From Acanthosepion esculentum (lineage: Eukaryota > Mollusca > Cephalopoda > Sepiida > Sepiidae), in the NCBI GenBank assembly GCA_964036315.1, contig OZ038488.1, forward strand, positions 64,329,254 through 64,393,253: a DNA stretch of 64,000 bases, read 5' to 3'. The translations under genes were made by a program, and so were the position numbers. Below, one piece after another: positions 11,850 to 22,949 of the stretch. The notes below the pieces were generated by a model, which saw only the letters and a list, made by a program, of their open reading frames with translations, was not told the DNA's origin and made no database searches. Numbering within the stretch: the first letter of the stretch is position 1; each line of letters opens with the position of its first letter.

Positions 11850-12030
11850 AAACTAGTTGCCAACCAAGGCTTGAAAGCCTAGTCTACCTTTCTATTTTAC
11901 CTATACCTGGGTGAAGGATCAGAGATGGATTCATGCCTTTCCCAAGTGCATTAGTGCAAATTTAGTGGCGCCAACCGGAATTCGTACTCGGCTCTCTGGT
12001 CTCATTTCCCGCTTTGGCACCATCACGACC
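11850..12030 (-). mobile_element. SINE remnant, minus strand
   Basis: The reverse complement has GGTCGTGATGGTGCCAAAGCG then GTACGAATTCCGGTTGGC, a decayed box A/box B pair resembling the GAATTCGAATTCC type at 34305. The far side keeps the pyrimidine-rich boundary blocks. Confidence 0.35.
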
Positions 12031-12171
12031 ATTGATAATGATTTTGGTATCGAAAGTCTTTGAAATTCGACGAGAAAGATATTGCCAGGAATTAAGGCAA
12101 TAATAACAGTAAAAAGGTGTTACACACATGATAATGTAACAGCTTTTTACGCCAGTCAGTTACCTGCGTGA

Positions 12172-12245
<74 letters not shown>
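12172..12245. repeat. (TA)n microsatellite
   Basis: Uninterrupted TA repeats just left of the hairpin element. Confidence 0.95.
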
Positions 12246-12257
<12 letters not shown>

Positions 12258-12416
12258 TAGCTTAAATGCCACCCAATAGGGCGGCTTTTAAGCTAATATA
12301 TATATATATTAAGCTAATATATATATATTAAGCTAATATATATATATATATTAAGCTAATATATATATATTAAGCTAATATATATATATATATTAAGCTA
12401 ATATATATATATTAAG

Positions 12417-12492
<76 letters not shown>

Positions 12493-12520
12493 GCCGCCCT
12501 ATTGGGTGGCATTTAAGCTA
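12258..12520. mobile_element. inverted-repeat element with internal TTAAGCTAATATATATA repeats
   Basis: Left arm TAGCTTAAATGCCACCCAAT... (12258-12291) and its perfect 34-bp inverse at 12487-12520. Between them are about six repeats of TTAAGCTAA(TA)n and a 70-bp (TA)n tract. No coding sequence. Either a MITE or an inverted duplication of the coding-like sequence that adjoins the right arm. Confidence 0.75.
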
Positions 12521-12778
12521 GCTCCTGCAGAGGGCTCCTGATTGGACCTTCGGCTTGTTCAGGAGTTTGAGAGTCCCTAAGTCTTTGCATATTCTCAGCA
12601 TTGGTAGCTTTCTTGGCTGCCGTTTTATCTGGATTTTCATTTGCCAGGACTTTCTTTTCCTCGCTGCAGCCTTGGCTCTTTTGATTGCAATCTTGTCCTC
12701 TGTTGGCGGAGATTTCTTTTTAGCGAGGCACACTGCTGCCGTATGCAATAGGCGACAATAAACTACAGAAGAATTCAA
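12521..12778 (-). pseudogene. frameshifted coding remnant, K/A/R-rich
   Basis: The minus strand from 12778 reads KIAIKRAKAAARKRK. After a frameshift near 12650 the more protein-like frame gives NENPDKTAAKKATNAENMQR, then RLRDSQTPEQAE. Repeats of this S-x-T-P-E-Q-A-E type resemble N-terminal repeats of Helitron-type or related mobile-element proteins, but I cannot assign it firmly. An initial TAAVCLAKKK stretch superficially resembles a mitochondrial presequence, which I doubt. The sequence runs into the hairpin arm. 12780-13210 is otherwise unrecognised. Confidence 0.4.
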
Positions 12779-13216
12779 AACTGATTGCTGTATTTAAGTA
12801 TTGCATTAATATTTAAGCTTACCTTTCAAAAGTTCAACGATAAATCTCCTGTCACCACTTGATTTAAATGCAGTTTGATGTACGTAGGTCCTTACTTTCC
12901 GTATAAACAATTATTTTTCGTTTATGGGTGACTTTCGCTGGATTTCGCAATTAATTTCAATTATTTCCAAATTTATTTCCAGGTTATAAAAATTGTTGTT
13001 GCACAAAAAATATCGTCGCAAAAAATCACGTAAAATATCGCCAAAAACAATTGCAATAATGAAAACTTGTGAATCCAAAATTTCAGGAATGTTTTTAATT
13101 TGCTCACGGGGTCGGCTTGATTCCAAACTGGTATCATATGTTAGGCTACGGCCTCTAGGAGTAAAGTTGAAAAGGGGTGACCCACTGACACACTGACATT
13201 CGCATTTATTATATAG

Positions 13217-13281
<65 letters not shown>
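13217..13281. repeat. (GT)n microsatellite
   Basis: Pure GT run. Confidence 0.95.
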
Positions 13282-13296
13282 CATTTACAGCTAGTG

Positions 13297-13540
13297 TATG
13301 GATGTGCACGTGATGTAATGGATAACGGGTCGGAATGAGAATTCGTGAAACCAGAATTCGAAATCCAGTCGAGTTCGTTACATTCAATTACGAAAGGTAT
13401 GAATACATCTCTCCCCCACGTTATGGATTACATAGTAGGGACGACGGAGCTCTTAAACGTTGGTTAGTAACCAGTCTACGAGAAGGAAAACTCTAAATTC
13501 AAAACCTGAGGAGGGCCGCCGTTTGGAAACATCGCGACTT
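13297..13540 (+). mobile_element. tRNA-derived SINE
   Basis: Box A-like GTGATGTAATGGATAACGGG, box B-like GAATTCGAAATCCAGTCGAG, then TTACATTCAATTACG, AAAGGTATGAATACATCTC and GGAAAACTCTAAATTC. Block order matches 34305-34595. 13541-13768 unrecognised. Confidence 0.6.
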
Positions 13541-13763
13541 TCCAATTCTCTGTATTCAGTTCTTCCGAAAAACCTGGTTGGTTCCGCACAAGCCTTAACC
13601 ATTATAATAAAATCATATATCGTTTGCACATATCTTATAGAGACTTATATAAGACTTATACAGACGTTTTCGGGGGAAAAAAAGAAGATGAATATTTATT
13701 TTTAAAATTAATGGCAGTAATGATTTTAGACAAAGGAGCTCAATAGCATTGTAATAGATTGAA

Positions 13764-13768
<5 letters not shown>

Positions 13769-13821
<53 letters not shown>
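13769..13821. repeat. (TA)n microsatellite
   Basis: Uninterrupted TA repeats. Confidence 0.95.
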
Positions 13822-13825
<4 letters not shown>

Positions 13826-13869
13826 GGAATACAGCGCGGGTATCTGTGTTTTTGCAATAATGTTCACAC

Positions 13870-14016
13870 TGTACAAGGCCCAAGAGCCATTCAAGGTAGA
13901 GGCTTACAGAGTAAGAGACAAGAGGCGCAGTTTATGAGGATATGTGGGGAAGATAACGGTTAACCATAGAATTGAAGAGGTTAACATTGTAGTCATCGGG
14001 GAGCATCCTCTTTATT

Positions 14017-14018
<2 letters not shown>
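13870..14018 (-). pseudogene. CR1/Jockey-like LINE, extreme C-terminus
   Basis: The minus strand encodes LPDDYNVNLFNSMVNRYLPH then a stop, matching the NLNLFKSRITHYLPHMSF end encoded at 50900-51395. Only about 30 codons plus 3' flank are left, abutting (TA)n. Confidence 0.6.
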
Positions 14019-14075
<57 letters not shown>

Positions 14076-14107
14076 TAGATAGATAGATACATACATACAT
14101 ACATACA
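14018..14107. repeat. (TA)n(GATA)n(CATA)n compound tract
   Basis: TA repeats followed by short tetranucleotide runs. Confidence 0.95.
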
Positions 14108-14233
14108 TCAGAATAAGGATTATGTAGTATTTTTCATACATTTTTTAAGAAATATGTGCGTAGTACTTATATATATAATTAGAATTAATTAATTCTTTTG
14201 TATATATATATAAAATAATATGTACATATACAT

Positions 14234-14242
14234 ATGTGTGTG

Positions 14243-14282
<40 letters not shown>
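14234..14282. repeat. (TG)n microsatellite
   Basis: GT-rich tract. 14283-14800 has no recognisable gene. Confidence 0.9.
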
Positions 14283-14286
<4 letters not shown>

Positions 14287-14805
14287 TCAGAAACAATATA
14301 CTAACGATAATTTGGAATATTTTCGCCCAGTAAGAAGACAATCGCCACTATTTAAAGTTTATAACGCTTCAATCCCGATAAATGCTTTACATTTCCCTTC
14401 AAGACTGTCAGGAGCCATTGAAAAGCTTTGTATTTGAGAAATGATAAACCTTTTTTTCTTATAAATGAATTTTCTTTACAATTTCTTTTATTACTTCTGT
14501 ACAATTTTTTCAGTCGGGTTTTATAGCTTTTAATCCTTCTGTATCTTGCCGTATCTTTTCGTTATCATTCTGGGTTTTCCTCCATAATAGGGAATTCTAT
14601 CGGCGCTCATTGGATATTCAAAGGCTTCTTCACACTGAGGTGTGAGGAGTATATTCAGGGAGCGGTCAGGTCAAAATTCTCTCTGACGGAGTGGGGCACT
14701 TCCCAGCATCTGGACAACTCAAATACATCGATTTACATTAGCGCATTATATACAAACTACCCACCCAAATCCAGTTAAATCCACCCGTACGGTTTTAGCG
14801 TCTGT

Positions 14806-15030
14806 CTTTGCGGGTAGCGTAGTGGTTGTCAGTGAGAAAAATGGAATCGGCGATTTGAGTTGTTGGGTTCACTTTCAAATAAATGACCTTTGAAAAGCAT
14901 GAATTGATCTCTTCCCCACCAGCTATGACTTTAAAAACAGGGAAGATTGGACTCTCTAGCTCTGGACGGCAGTAAACCTCGGAGAAGGAATTTAAAACGA
15001 CGGTGAAAGCAACTGAAAATATTTCCATTA
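14806..15030 (+). mobile_element. tRNA-derived SINE
   Basis: GGGTAGCGTAGTGGTTGTCAG is box A-like. It is followed by AAATGACCTTTGAAAAGCATG, CCCCACCAGCTATGACTT and GGACGGCAGTAAACC, the body order of the local SINE family. Box B is decayed. Confidence 0.5.
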
Positions 15031-15052
15031 TCCGTACCAAGATTGCATGGCA

Positions 15053-15440
15053 ATGGTAATGGCAATATTAGCCGTTCCCTTATAAGGAAACATTTGACAT
15101 TCATTGTAATGGTAATGGTAATATTAACCATTCCCTTATAAGAAAACATTTGGCATTCATTGTAATGGTAATCGCAATACTAGCCGTTTCCTTATAAGGA
15201 AACATTTGGCATTCATTGTAATAGTAATGGTAATATTAGCCGTTTCCGTTAATGGTAATAGTAATATTAGTCTTTTTCATATAAGTAAACATTTGGCATT
15301 CTTTGTAATAGTAATGGTAATATTAGCGTTTCCTTAGGAAACATTTGGCATTAATTGAAATAATTGTAATTTTAGAAGTTTCCTTTTATGGTAATAATGA
15401 TATTAGCCGTTTCCTTATAAAGAAATATTTGGCATTCATT
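15053..15440. repeat. 56-bp minisatellite, about seven units
   Basis: ATGGTAATGG (or ATAGTAATGG) starts at 15053, 15109, 15165, 15221, 15252 and 15308, giving 56-bp spacing except one 31-bp deleted unit. Each full unit contains TTCCCTTATAAGGAAA, a short palindrome. The last units are more diverged. Confidence 0.9.
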
Positions 15441-15599
15441 GACCGAGCAGAGAGCATTGCTGTCAGTTGAAATTTGTAAAACCTTTCACTTAAAACAATT
15501 TTATTCGCAACATACTTGTGGAAAAATACGAACACAATCATTCATCTAAATGCAGAAAACTGTTAAAAATAACGAAAGCATAAACAACAAAAGGAAAGA

Positions 15600-15885
15600 G
15601 ACCGACTCTCAATAATATCAATTATAAACACAGCCAAAATTTGTTGACTGTGTTGGATATTAATTTTATTTTATATAAATAAATTTAGACAAAAAACATC
15701 TTTTATAATTAGAGCCCAGATTCACAGATTATTTCGAGAGGCCATACATGTCAAAAAAATAAATCACTTCACTTGTCCGAATGCAAGAAAAAATATAATA
15801 AAAAGCTTAATCGCAATGCTTTGTCAGCCATCTTCAATGAAACCTGTTTAAAAGAAAGATTGCTACCTAAATGCACAATTAAAAA
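15600..15885 (+). mobile_element. Penelope-type element remnant, copy 1
   Basis: TCAATAATATCAATTATAAAC starts a block shared with 26190 and 60210. Near its end NALSAIFNETCLKERLLPK is encoded, paralleling ALSVVFNVTCIKEGLLPKY at 26430 and a third version at 60460. The conserved peptide indicates a former ORF. The Penelope assignment comes from the hammerhead-like motifs in the sister copies. 15886-16252 unrecognised. Confidence 0.5.
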
Positions 15886-16252
15886 TGGCTTTATGTACGT
15901 ATTGTAAGAGTATCATAATTCTATATTCACGTTTTTTTTTCATTTCGGCTTGGAATACGTTCATTTTTGGAGCTTTGAAAGGACGCGTCACTCCTTGAAA
16001 TTGGAACGTCAAAAATTATACTAACGTTGTTAAACAAGTCAAATGCACGTGAAGCCTGATCAACTAATGAAAATCAAACAACACAAAAATGAAGATACCA
16101 GAATTTCTTTTTTTCCCCATTCTCTGAGGAAGCTTTGAAACATTTTAGATTGATAAATGTTTCTTATTTGTTTTTTATCCTATCATTCTGTTGAGATTCC
16201 GATCCACATTTGATCTGTATTAGATCCCAATCCACACGCGCACGCGCGTGCA

Positions 16253-16259
16253 CACACAC

Positions 16260-16319
<60 letters not shown>
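16253..16319. repeat. (CA)n(TA)n microsatellite
   Basis: Short CA run and 28 or so TA units. 16320-16740 is AT-rich and unrecognised, apart from repeated GTGCATATTATGCA-type blocks at 16370, 16625 and 16690. Confidence 0.9.
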
Positions 16320-16321
<2 letters not shown>

Positions 16322-16740
16322 CCCATGTATAATAGGCATTTTTTTATAAAAAATAATGAACAAAATTAGGAGTGCATATTATGCACGGCTACAAAAAAAA
16401 TCTTTAAAAATTTGCCGTTTCATAGGTCGATTTCAGTTGCGAAATGACTTCTCACCTCAAACATACGATAATTTGACACAATATTCATAAATGTAAAATA
16501 AAATAAGAATTCTCATAAAACTAAATTAGAATAATATTATTCTATGTTTAAAAACATTTTTAATAAGAGTAGGAAACGCTGGCCATAATGAAATTGGAGA
16601 TGTACCATTTATAGGGTTTGATTACCAAACAAGGGGTGCATATTATGCATGAGTAGAAGCATTTTCCCTCATTTTCAGCACAATTTTAGGGTGCGTATTA
16701 TGGATGAAGGCCTATTATACATGGAGAATTACGGTCCACA

Positions 16741-16741
16741 T

Positions 16742-16810
<69 letters not shown>
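16741..16810. repeat. (CA)n(TA)n microsatellite
   Basis: Dinucleotide tracts forming the left flank of the mini-hairpin element. Confidence 0.95.
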
Positions 16811-16813
<3 letters not shown>

Positions 16814-16874
16814 GGTGTCCATAAAGTTCGTGTGCACTTAATAATTTAAAGTGAACACTAACTTTATGGACACC

Positions 16875-16877
<3 letters not shown>
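16811..16877. mobile_element. 67-bp mini mariner-type hairpin element
   Basis: CAGGGTGTCCATAAAGTTCG extends to CACTT. Its inverse, AAGTGAACACTAACTTTATG through GACACC, follows after an 8-base loop. TA flanks both ends. It consists of two roughly 29-bp inverted repeats almost back to back, and the terminal sequence looks mariner-like. Confidence 0.8.

Positions 16878-16923
<46 letters not shown>
16878..16923. repeat. (TA)n microsatellite
   Basis: TA repeats between the mini-hairpin and a MITE. Confidence 0.95.
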
Positions 16924-16928
<5 letters not shown>

Positions 16929-17105
16929 TTTAACCCGGATATAAGGGAGTTGTCGGGATAGGAGAAGAAGTCTCTTATATCCGGGTTTGTCTTATATCTG
17001 GTTTATTATTTTATTAACACAGACTTTAATTTGGGACCAGATAAAATCTCTCTTATATACGGGTTTCTCTTATATCCGGGTCTCTTATACCCGGGTTTCA
17101 CTGGA
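16924..17105. mobile_element. TA-target MITE, copy 4
   Basis: TACAGTTTAACCCGGATATAA at the left and a decayed GGGTTTCACTGGA at the right, with the family's central block in reverse orientation. Several substitutions make this an older copy. It lies in (TA)n. Confidence 0.85.
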
Positions 17106-17127
17106 TATATATATATATATTTATATA

Positions 17128-17281
17128 TACAGTGTAACCCGGATATAAGAGAGTTGTCGGGACCGGAGAAGTCTCTTATATCCGGGTTTGGTCTATTATA
17201 TATATATTAACACAGGCTCTAATTTGGGACCATATAAAATCTCTCTTATATCCGGTTCTCTTATATCCGGGTTACACTGTA
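17128..17281. mobile_element. TA-target MITE, copy 5
   Basis: Complete CAGTG...CACTG termini with TA on both sides, reverse orientation, internally shorter than copy 4 from which it is only about 20 bp away. Confidence 0.9.
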
Positions 17282-17290
17282 TATATAAGA

Positions 17291-17325
17291 TAGTGGAGCA
17301 GTCCACTATTTTATTCTTAGTATAT

Positions 17326-17391
<66 letters not shown>

Positions 17392-17442
17392 GTATGCATG
17401 TATGTATATATACTAAGAATAAAATAGCGGACTGCTCCACTA
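17291..17442. repeat. foldback repeat around (TA)n
   Basis: Left arm TAGTGGAGCAGTCCACTATT... (17291-17332) and inverse arm (17401-17442) with one mismatch over about 38 bp. (TA)n and (CATA)n lie in the loop. The first 18 bases of the arm are themselves palindromic. Confidence 0.85.
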
Positions 17443-17629
17443 TTTTATCAGTAGGTTTATAAGTATTGGCATATTTATAATGATCAGTTTTTTCATTTGT
17501 GCCTGAAACGCATGTGTTATCATTGGACTGTGAGGAACAAAAATATATATTTAGTCTTAGAATAAATTTTACGTCTGTTATTTTACATCGAACACTATTT
17601 TATTATTGCTACTGTGCGATATTTTATAT

Positions 17630-17643
17630 CGCACACACACACA

Positions 17644-17733
<90 letters not shown>
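17630..17733. repeat. (CA)n(TA)n microsatellite
   Basis: CA repeats followed by TA repeats. Confidence 0.95.
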
Positions 17734-17735
<2 letters not shown>

Positions 17736-17834
17736 CTGTTTACCACAGACAAGGCGTTAAATTTTCTTTTACATAAAAAAGGTGCTAAAAGTTTATCTTA
17801 ACTATTAAACGTTAATGTTGTTAATCTTTTAAGG

Positions 17835-19800
17835 TGAGTAACTCCATGAAATCGCTAAAAAAGATCATAGCATGATGAAAAAGAAGCCAAACTTGACGAA
17901 AACAAAATTTTATCGTCTAAATGTTCATGCTATTATTAAAGAGGAAAAATCAAAGTATTTTTGGGGTATTTTTTTACATTTTTTAATCATTCCTAGCACG
18001 TCCAAAATTTTCGTTAAAATCTTGTTTTTTTTGTCATCAAAACTGGCAGATAATCAATAATTTTTAATCATTTTTTTTTCCATTTTATAAAAAAGATGAA
18101 AATCTCACTTTGAAATTCTTTTAAAAATCAATTATCATTTTTTCAAAACTTATTTTAATAAAATCAGAAATTATAATGTTTATTTAAAATATTTTGAACC
18201 AACCTTAACTTAGCTTCTGCGATGAAAAGATGTCATTTGTAAATAAAACAAAGCAGGCCATAACCTTTCGCGTCACTTGACAGGTGACGAAAGACATTTT
18301 CATGACGTTTAGATAGCTTACGTGAGGATAATTCTTTCTACGGATGGAGAGAACTTAAATTATTTAGATTTAAGTGAATAAATTATTTACCTCGTTATTT
18401 TTAAGAAAAACTTTCAGCGCTCTAATTTTTTTTTTTTTTACTTAGCTTTACGTTTACGATGTTTTATGGAAAATATATTATAAAGAAATGAAAAAAATAA
18501 GACTGTTAAGAGTGAGATTAAATTTCATAAGAAAGGTATCTAATTAATTTATAGGTACCTTTCTTATGAATATTTATCAGAGTTGTACATAAAATACTAT
18601 AATTTTATGTACATTTACTACATTTTACTGTGTTATCTGTAGTCCCATTCATTTTATTATTAATTTTGATATTTCATTTATGGAAAAATGTCATAACTGA
18701 GATTAATATAAAAATAAGATCATATAAATTTCATAAGATGATACTGATACTTTTAGGTACCCTTCTCAGTTGAAATTGAAAAATCAAATTAACTTCTCCA
18801 CACGTGTTTCGCAAAAGTAAAGGCCTTAACAGCGGAGATCAATGCTTAACTCAAATAACGCAACTTAATTGTATTCTGGTTGATCTTCCGTACTTTATAA
18901 TTAGAGCCCGATTATAAACACAAAATCACATTTCTTAATTACTCCGGATCTTCTGATTAGTCAAAACGATACAGTTTACAACACACTAAAAAAAGATCTA
19001 TCTCATAAATACACTTACGAAACCTGATGCGGCTTTTCACTAATTTTATAATATTTTAACAACTTAAATGTAAAAATCTATTATAATTAAAGAAATAACA
19101 AATAATTGTATTAAAAATTCATTTGTAATCGAAAAAATCTTTTGCTTTCAGAAAATATTGCTCATATTCATAAAAACTACTAAAAGCAAATAAAAGCATT
19201 TGAAATTATATAATATCTTTGTTTTATTGAGTTTTGTATGTTACAATTCAGAGCTGATTTTCAGGTGGGGGGGTCCAATTAAAAAAAACATGATTTCAAT
19301 TCCTCAAAGCCTTGTGCTTTTAACTATTGTAATCACTAAACCCGATGCGATCGAATTTCTAGAGTTTTCATAAAATTAGTTATGGGGGTGGATAATAAAT
19401 ATTAAAAAAAATTTCTGCCATGATTTTAATAAAAGAAAATATATTTATAATAATTTTCAACATCTATGAATAGTTTCTGAAAATTTCATTAACTTCCGAC
19501 AATTATTTTTATTTTTGCAAGATTTTCCAAATTAATGTGTGTCACACAAAAAAAAGTGCTAAAAATTGTATGCTATTTTAGTAGTTCCGGTGATACAAAG
19601 AGAAACAAGGTTTTTTAATCAAATTTAGAATGTTCTAAAAAGAAGTAAAAATTTTAAAAAATAATTAAAAAAAACTTTGGTCTTTCGTCTTCATAATAAC
19701 AAACATTTAGACGCTAAAATTTTGTTTTCGTCATATTTGGCGTCTTTTTCATCATGCTATGCCATTTTTTAGGGATTTCGTGGAGGTACCTATAAGGCAA
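17835..19800. mobile_element. long inverted-repeat element 1 (unclassified family)
   Basis: The left end (17852: CGCTAAAAAAGATCATAGCA, then TGATGAAAAAGAAGCC) is inverted at the right end (19730-19790, read in reverse as CCCTAAAAAATGGCATAGCA, then TGATGAAAAAGACGCC). Similarity continues inward through TTTTATCGTCTAAATG. The right arm matches the arm at 29810-30990 for several hundred bases. No open frame or transposase motif is seen in the AT-rich centre. The left arm seems eroded. Confidence 0.65.
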
Positions 19801-20688
19801 TCTAATTAACAGCAAGGGGTAAATGTGTGCCCGCTTGAAATATTTCAGTTAGACTGATGTGAAGTGAATATTATTACAACTGCAAAAAACGTATCGTCGT
19901 ATTGTATAATGCCTTTTTTATCGCAACTCATGACCCTTTCATTCTTACTTAATGAAATACATGCAGTCAAAAAATATCTTTATTTTACCAGGTGAAATTT
20001 CTGAAATTAATCTCAATTGTGAAGTGCTGGGAAAAATCCCAACAATATTATGTAACAACATGCCGAGACATTTTCCCTCTTCTAAAAAGTCGGTATTTTA
20101 AAACAACACTGAATCTAGAGAATAATACTACTTCTTGAAGTTCTCATGAATTCATTATTATATAAAAAAAATTAAATTCAAATTCGGTTAATTAATGTAA
20201 TATTCTGCATATTAGGACATTGATAAAATGAAATAAATAAACAGACTACAAATAATAAAACAATTAAAATTAAGATAAATTTGTTTGGACATTCGAGAGT
20301 CTTAATTAAATTTTCTTTTCTTTTTCTTTTTTTACTAAAACTCTCAAAAGCACAGACAGGTGGACGTGAACTTAACACTGTTTGAAATCAGGGATGTAGC
20401 CAGTATGTATAAAGTAATAAAGAATAATGATGTATTATAAGTAAAATCCATTAACTCCTTACACACGTACACACATATACGCACACACATAACACTAACA
20501 CACACTATTATTATTATTAAATGAGATATAATAATGCTCAATATTTGTCGACGTTTGACTCAGAGTATCGTAATCTTTTAATCACACATCAGGCGATGAT
20601 TATAAAATCTATTTTATTGTTTTTTATTTAGTGCGAATTTTATATAATTTTACGACGTATGTTAATTGATGGTATGAATACCTAGCAT

Positions 20689-20690
<2 letters not shown>

Positions 20691-20730
<40 letters not shown>

Positions 20731-20732
20731 TA
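20691..20732. repeat. (TA)n microsatellite
   Basis: Interrupted TA run. 19801-20690 holds an AT-rich stretch with no recognisable gene. Confidence 0.9.
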
Positions 20733-20897
20733 TTTGTTTTTTAATTAAATAAAACTAAATTTAAATCTAGATTAAATCTACCGGCCTGAATATTCGAGAG
20801 ATCTTATTAAAAAAAATATACGTCGTTCGATTTTTTTTAATCGAATATGAATATCCATCAAAAATAACGTTTAAACAAAATAAATTAAAAATAACAC

Positions 20898-20903
20898 ACA
20901 CAT

Positions 20904-20970
<67 letters not shown>
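20898..20970. repeat. (CA)n(TA)n microsatellite
   Basis: CA then TA repeats. Confidence 0.95.
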
Positions 20971-20977
<7 letters not shown>

Positions 20978-21179
20978 ATTTGTATATATTGCTAAATTCT
21001 GGTTCCTTACCTTCCCCAATTTCAAGTTTCATACGTTAGCAGTCATCACGCGGATTTATAAGGAAACATTCAGCTTTATTCCAATACCCGTATTCTATAT
21101 TGCAACTATGCGTGATCAACAGTTTGAATAAGGACAGTCCGCTGAAAAACCTCAGTCACGATGACTTATGATTTTTAGC

Positions 21180-21330
21180 TAGCACAATAATTTCACCTAG
21201 TTTAGCACTTTCCAACGGTGCCGCGTGCTGGAAATGTCATCAAGAAGTCACAACACAAATCGAACTGAGAGTCGAACCCGGGTCTCGTGGCTGGAAAGCA
21301 CGTTCTAACCATGTAATAAGTGCACAGGTA
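21180..21330 (-). mobile_element. tRNA-derived SINE, minus strand
   Basis: The minus strand shows ACATGGTTAGAACGTGC (box A-like) and CCCGGGTTCGACTCTC (strong box B). No acceptor stem partner is visible, so a SINE head is likelier than a functional tRNA. 21331-21850 is AT-rich and unrecognised. Confidence 0.5.
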
Positions 21331-21849
21331 ATAAATGGCACATTAAATTGTTGTTGTGGGTAAAGAACTTTGGGCAGAAAATGTCAATTTAAATTTTTTT
21401 TATCAATGTTAAATATGTAAAATCAGAAACTGATTCACATTTATAAAGGTTGATATATTTCATTTAATTATAATTTTTTTCATAAATTTTAAATGAGTAA
21501 ATTCTTATTAACAAATGGTGATAAAATAATTCTATTTTCTTTTTCTTTTTCTTTTTTTTTGCTAATATTAAAAAAATAAATAAATAAAAGGTTATATATG
21601 ATTTATTTATTTAAAAAAAATTAAATTTCATTCAATACCAACTTTTTTGCCAATACTTTATATTTCAATAAACCTATTTTTTCCTATTTTTCCACTTGAG
21701 CCATATTTAACGGTGCACTTTTTACCTGTGACATTATTACCTAAATTCCTCATAGATACATGGTAAATTGTCACCATATTATATTTTTAATTTTGCGCAT
21801 GCGCGTTGTTTGTATTTGATTTTGTCGACTGCGCAGTATAGTAGGGTTA

Positions 21850-22204
21850 GTTGGGCACTATCTGTGAGGAAAAGTGCACCATGACGCAATTCCCTCCGCC
21901 AGAAATTTGGAAACGGAATGCTGTACTGCTTGGCATTCATGCCGGAAGCTCCTTGTAACACCAAAGATGAACTGAAGGCAAGGATTATGGCAGCATTCAC
22001 CATCTTAAACAAGGAAACCGTACAGAACAAATGCAGGAGATTCCGAAGTTGTCTGTAGGCCGTAGTTGAAACCAATGGCAATTTTATTGAATAAATCTAC
22101 TCTTTAGTATTTCATGATCTTTTTGTGCAATTTTGGTAAATATATCTGTTAAAATGAGATGTAAATGTTACTTTCATTTTTGCGTAATTTATACGACAAT
22201 TTAC

Positions 22205-22205
<1 letters not shown>
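21850..22205 (+). pseudogene. DDE transposase 3' end, same family as 47040
   Basis: From 21955 the plus strand encodes CNTKDELKARIMAAF, then CRRFRSCL-stop and an N-G-N-F-I-E-stop close. The 3' flank (TCTTTAGTATTTCATGAT, GGTAAATATATCTGTTAAAATG) is shared with 47560-47640. A premature stop interrupts the C-terminus and upstream catalytic sequence is missing. The protein belongs to the broad Tc1/mariner-type DDE group by resemblance of the better copy. Confidence 0.65.
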
Positions 22206-22328
<123 letters not shown>

Positions 22329-22342
22329 GTATAAATACACTA

Positions 22343-22698
22343 CAGTTCAAAAGTTGGAAACAATCCCTGGTAATTGACCCACAAAAAATTGGTTTGTACT
22401 TTAAATCAGAGAAAATTATTAAACATGATTAAAAAAAAAGTGAAACAATTTTTTTATAAAAAATTTTATTATGGCAAAAAGAAAAAAGCATTTTATGATT
22501 AAATTTTGGTCTCTTCAAAATATCCTCCTTTAGTTTTGATTACTGCAGCACAAATGTTTAGCATTCGTTGCAAGTTATACGTTTGATTATTCCATTCATT
22601 TTAATTTCTCCCAGAGCTCTTTTTTATTTTTTTTTTTTTCAGCATTTGTCAAGTTCATCCCATACTAATTCTGTGAGTGACTTCAAACTTTTAAACTG
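22343..22698 (-). mobile_element. internally deleted Tc1-like element
   Basis: TA-CAGTTCAAAAGTTGGAAAC at the left and CTTCAAACTTTTAAACTG-TA at the right form inverted ends with TA duplication. On the minus strand 22560-22490 encodes RMLNICAAVIKTKGGYFEE, typical of the extreme C-terminus of Tc1 transposases (consensus R-C-x-A-V-I-x-x-K-G-G). Only this tail is left of the transposase, so it is non-autonomous. Confidence 0.8.
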
Positions 22699-22700
22699 TA

Positions 22701-22743
<43 letters not shown>
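22701..22743. repeat. (TA)n microsatellite
   Basis: TA run between the Tc1 derivative and a MITE. Confidence 0.95.
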
Positions 22744-22748
<5 letters not shown>

Positions 22749-22909
22749 TGTAACCCGGATATAAGAGACCCGGATATAAGAGATATTTTCTTTAGTCCCA
22801 AATTAGAGCCTGTGTTAATGTATATATAATAGACTAAACCCGGATATAAGATAAACTCGGATATAAGAGAATTCTCCGGTCCCGACAACTCTCTTATATC
22901 CTGTTTACA

Positions 22910-22914
<5 letters not shown>
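22744..22914. mobile_element. TA-target MITE, copy 6
   Basis: TACAGTGTAACCCGG at the left and TGTTTACACTG at the right, with the central CCAAATTAGAGCC block. It lies inside (TA)n, so the exact duplication is ambiguous. Confidence 0.9.
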
Positions 22915-22947
<33 letters not shown>

Positions 22948-22949
22948 AG

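Noticed and set aside
12518..12778. Mitochondrial protein exon (presequence-like T-A-A-V-C-L-A-K-K-K start)
   Set aside because: The better coding continuation is frameshifted and resembles mobile-element repeats. No splice-site pairing or second exon seen.
15053..15440. CRISPR-like array (regular repeats)
   Set aside because: Units are contiguous tandem repeats without unique spacers, and the window is clearly eukaryotic.
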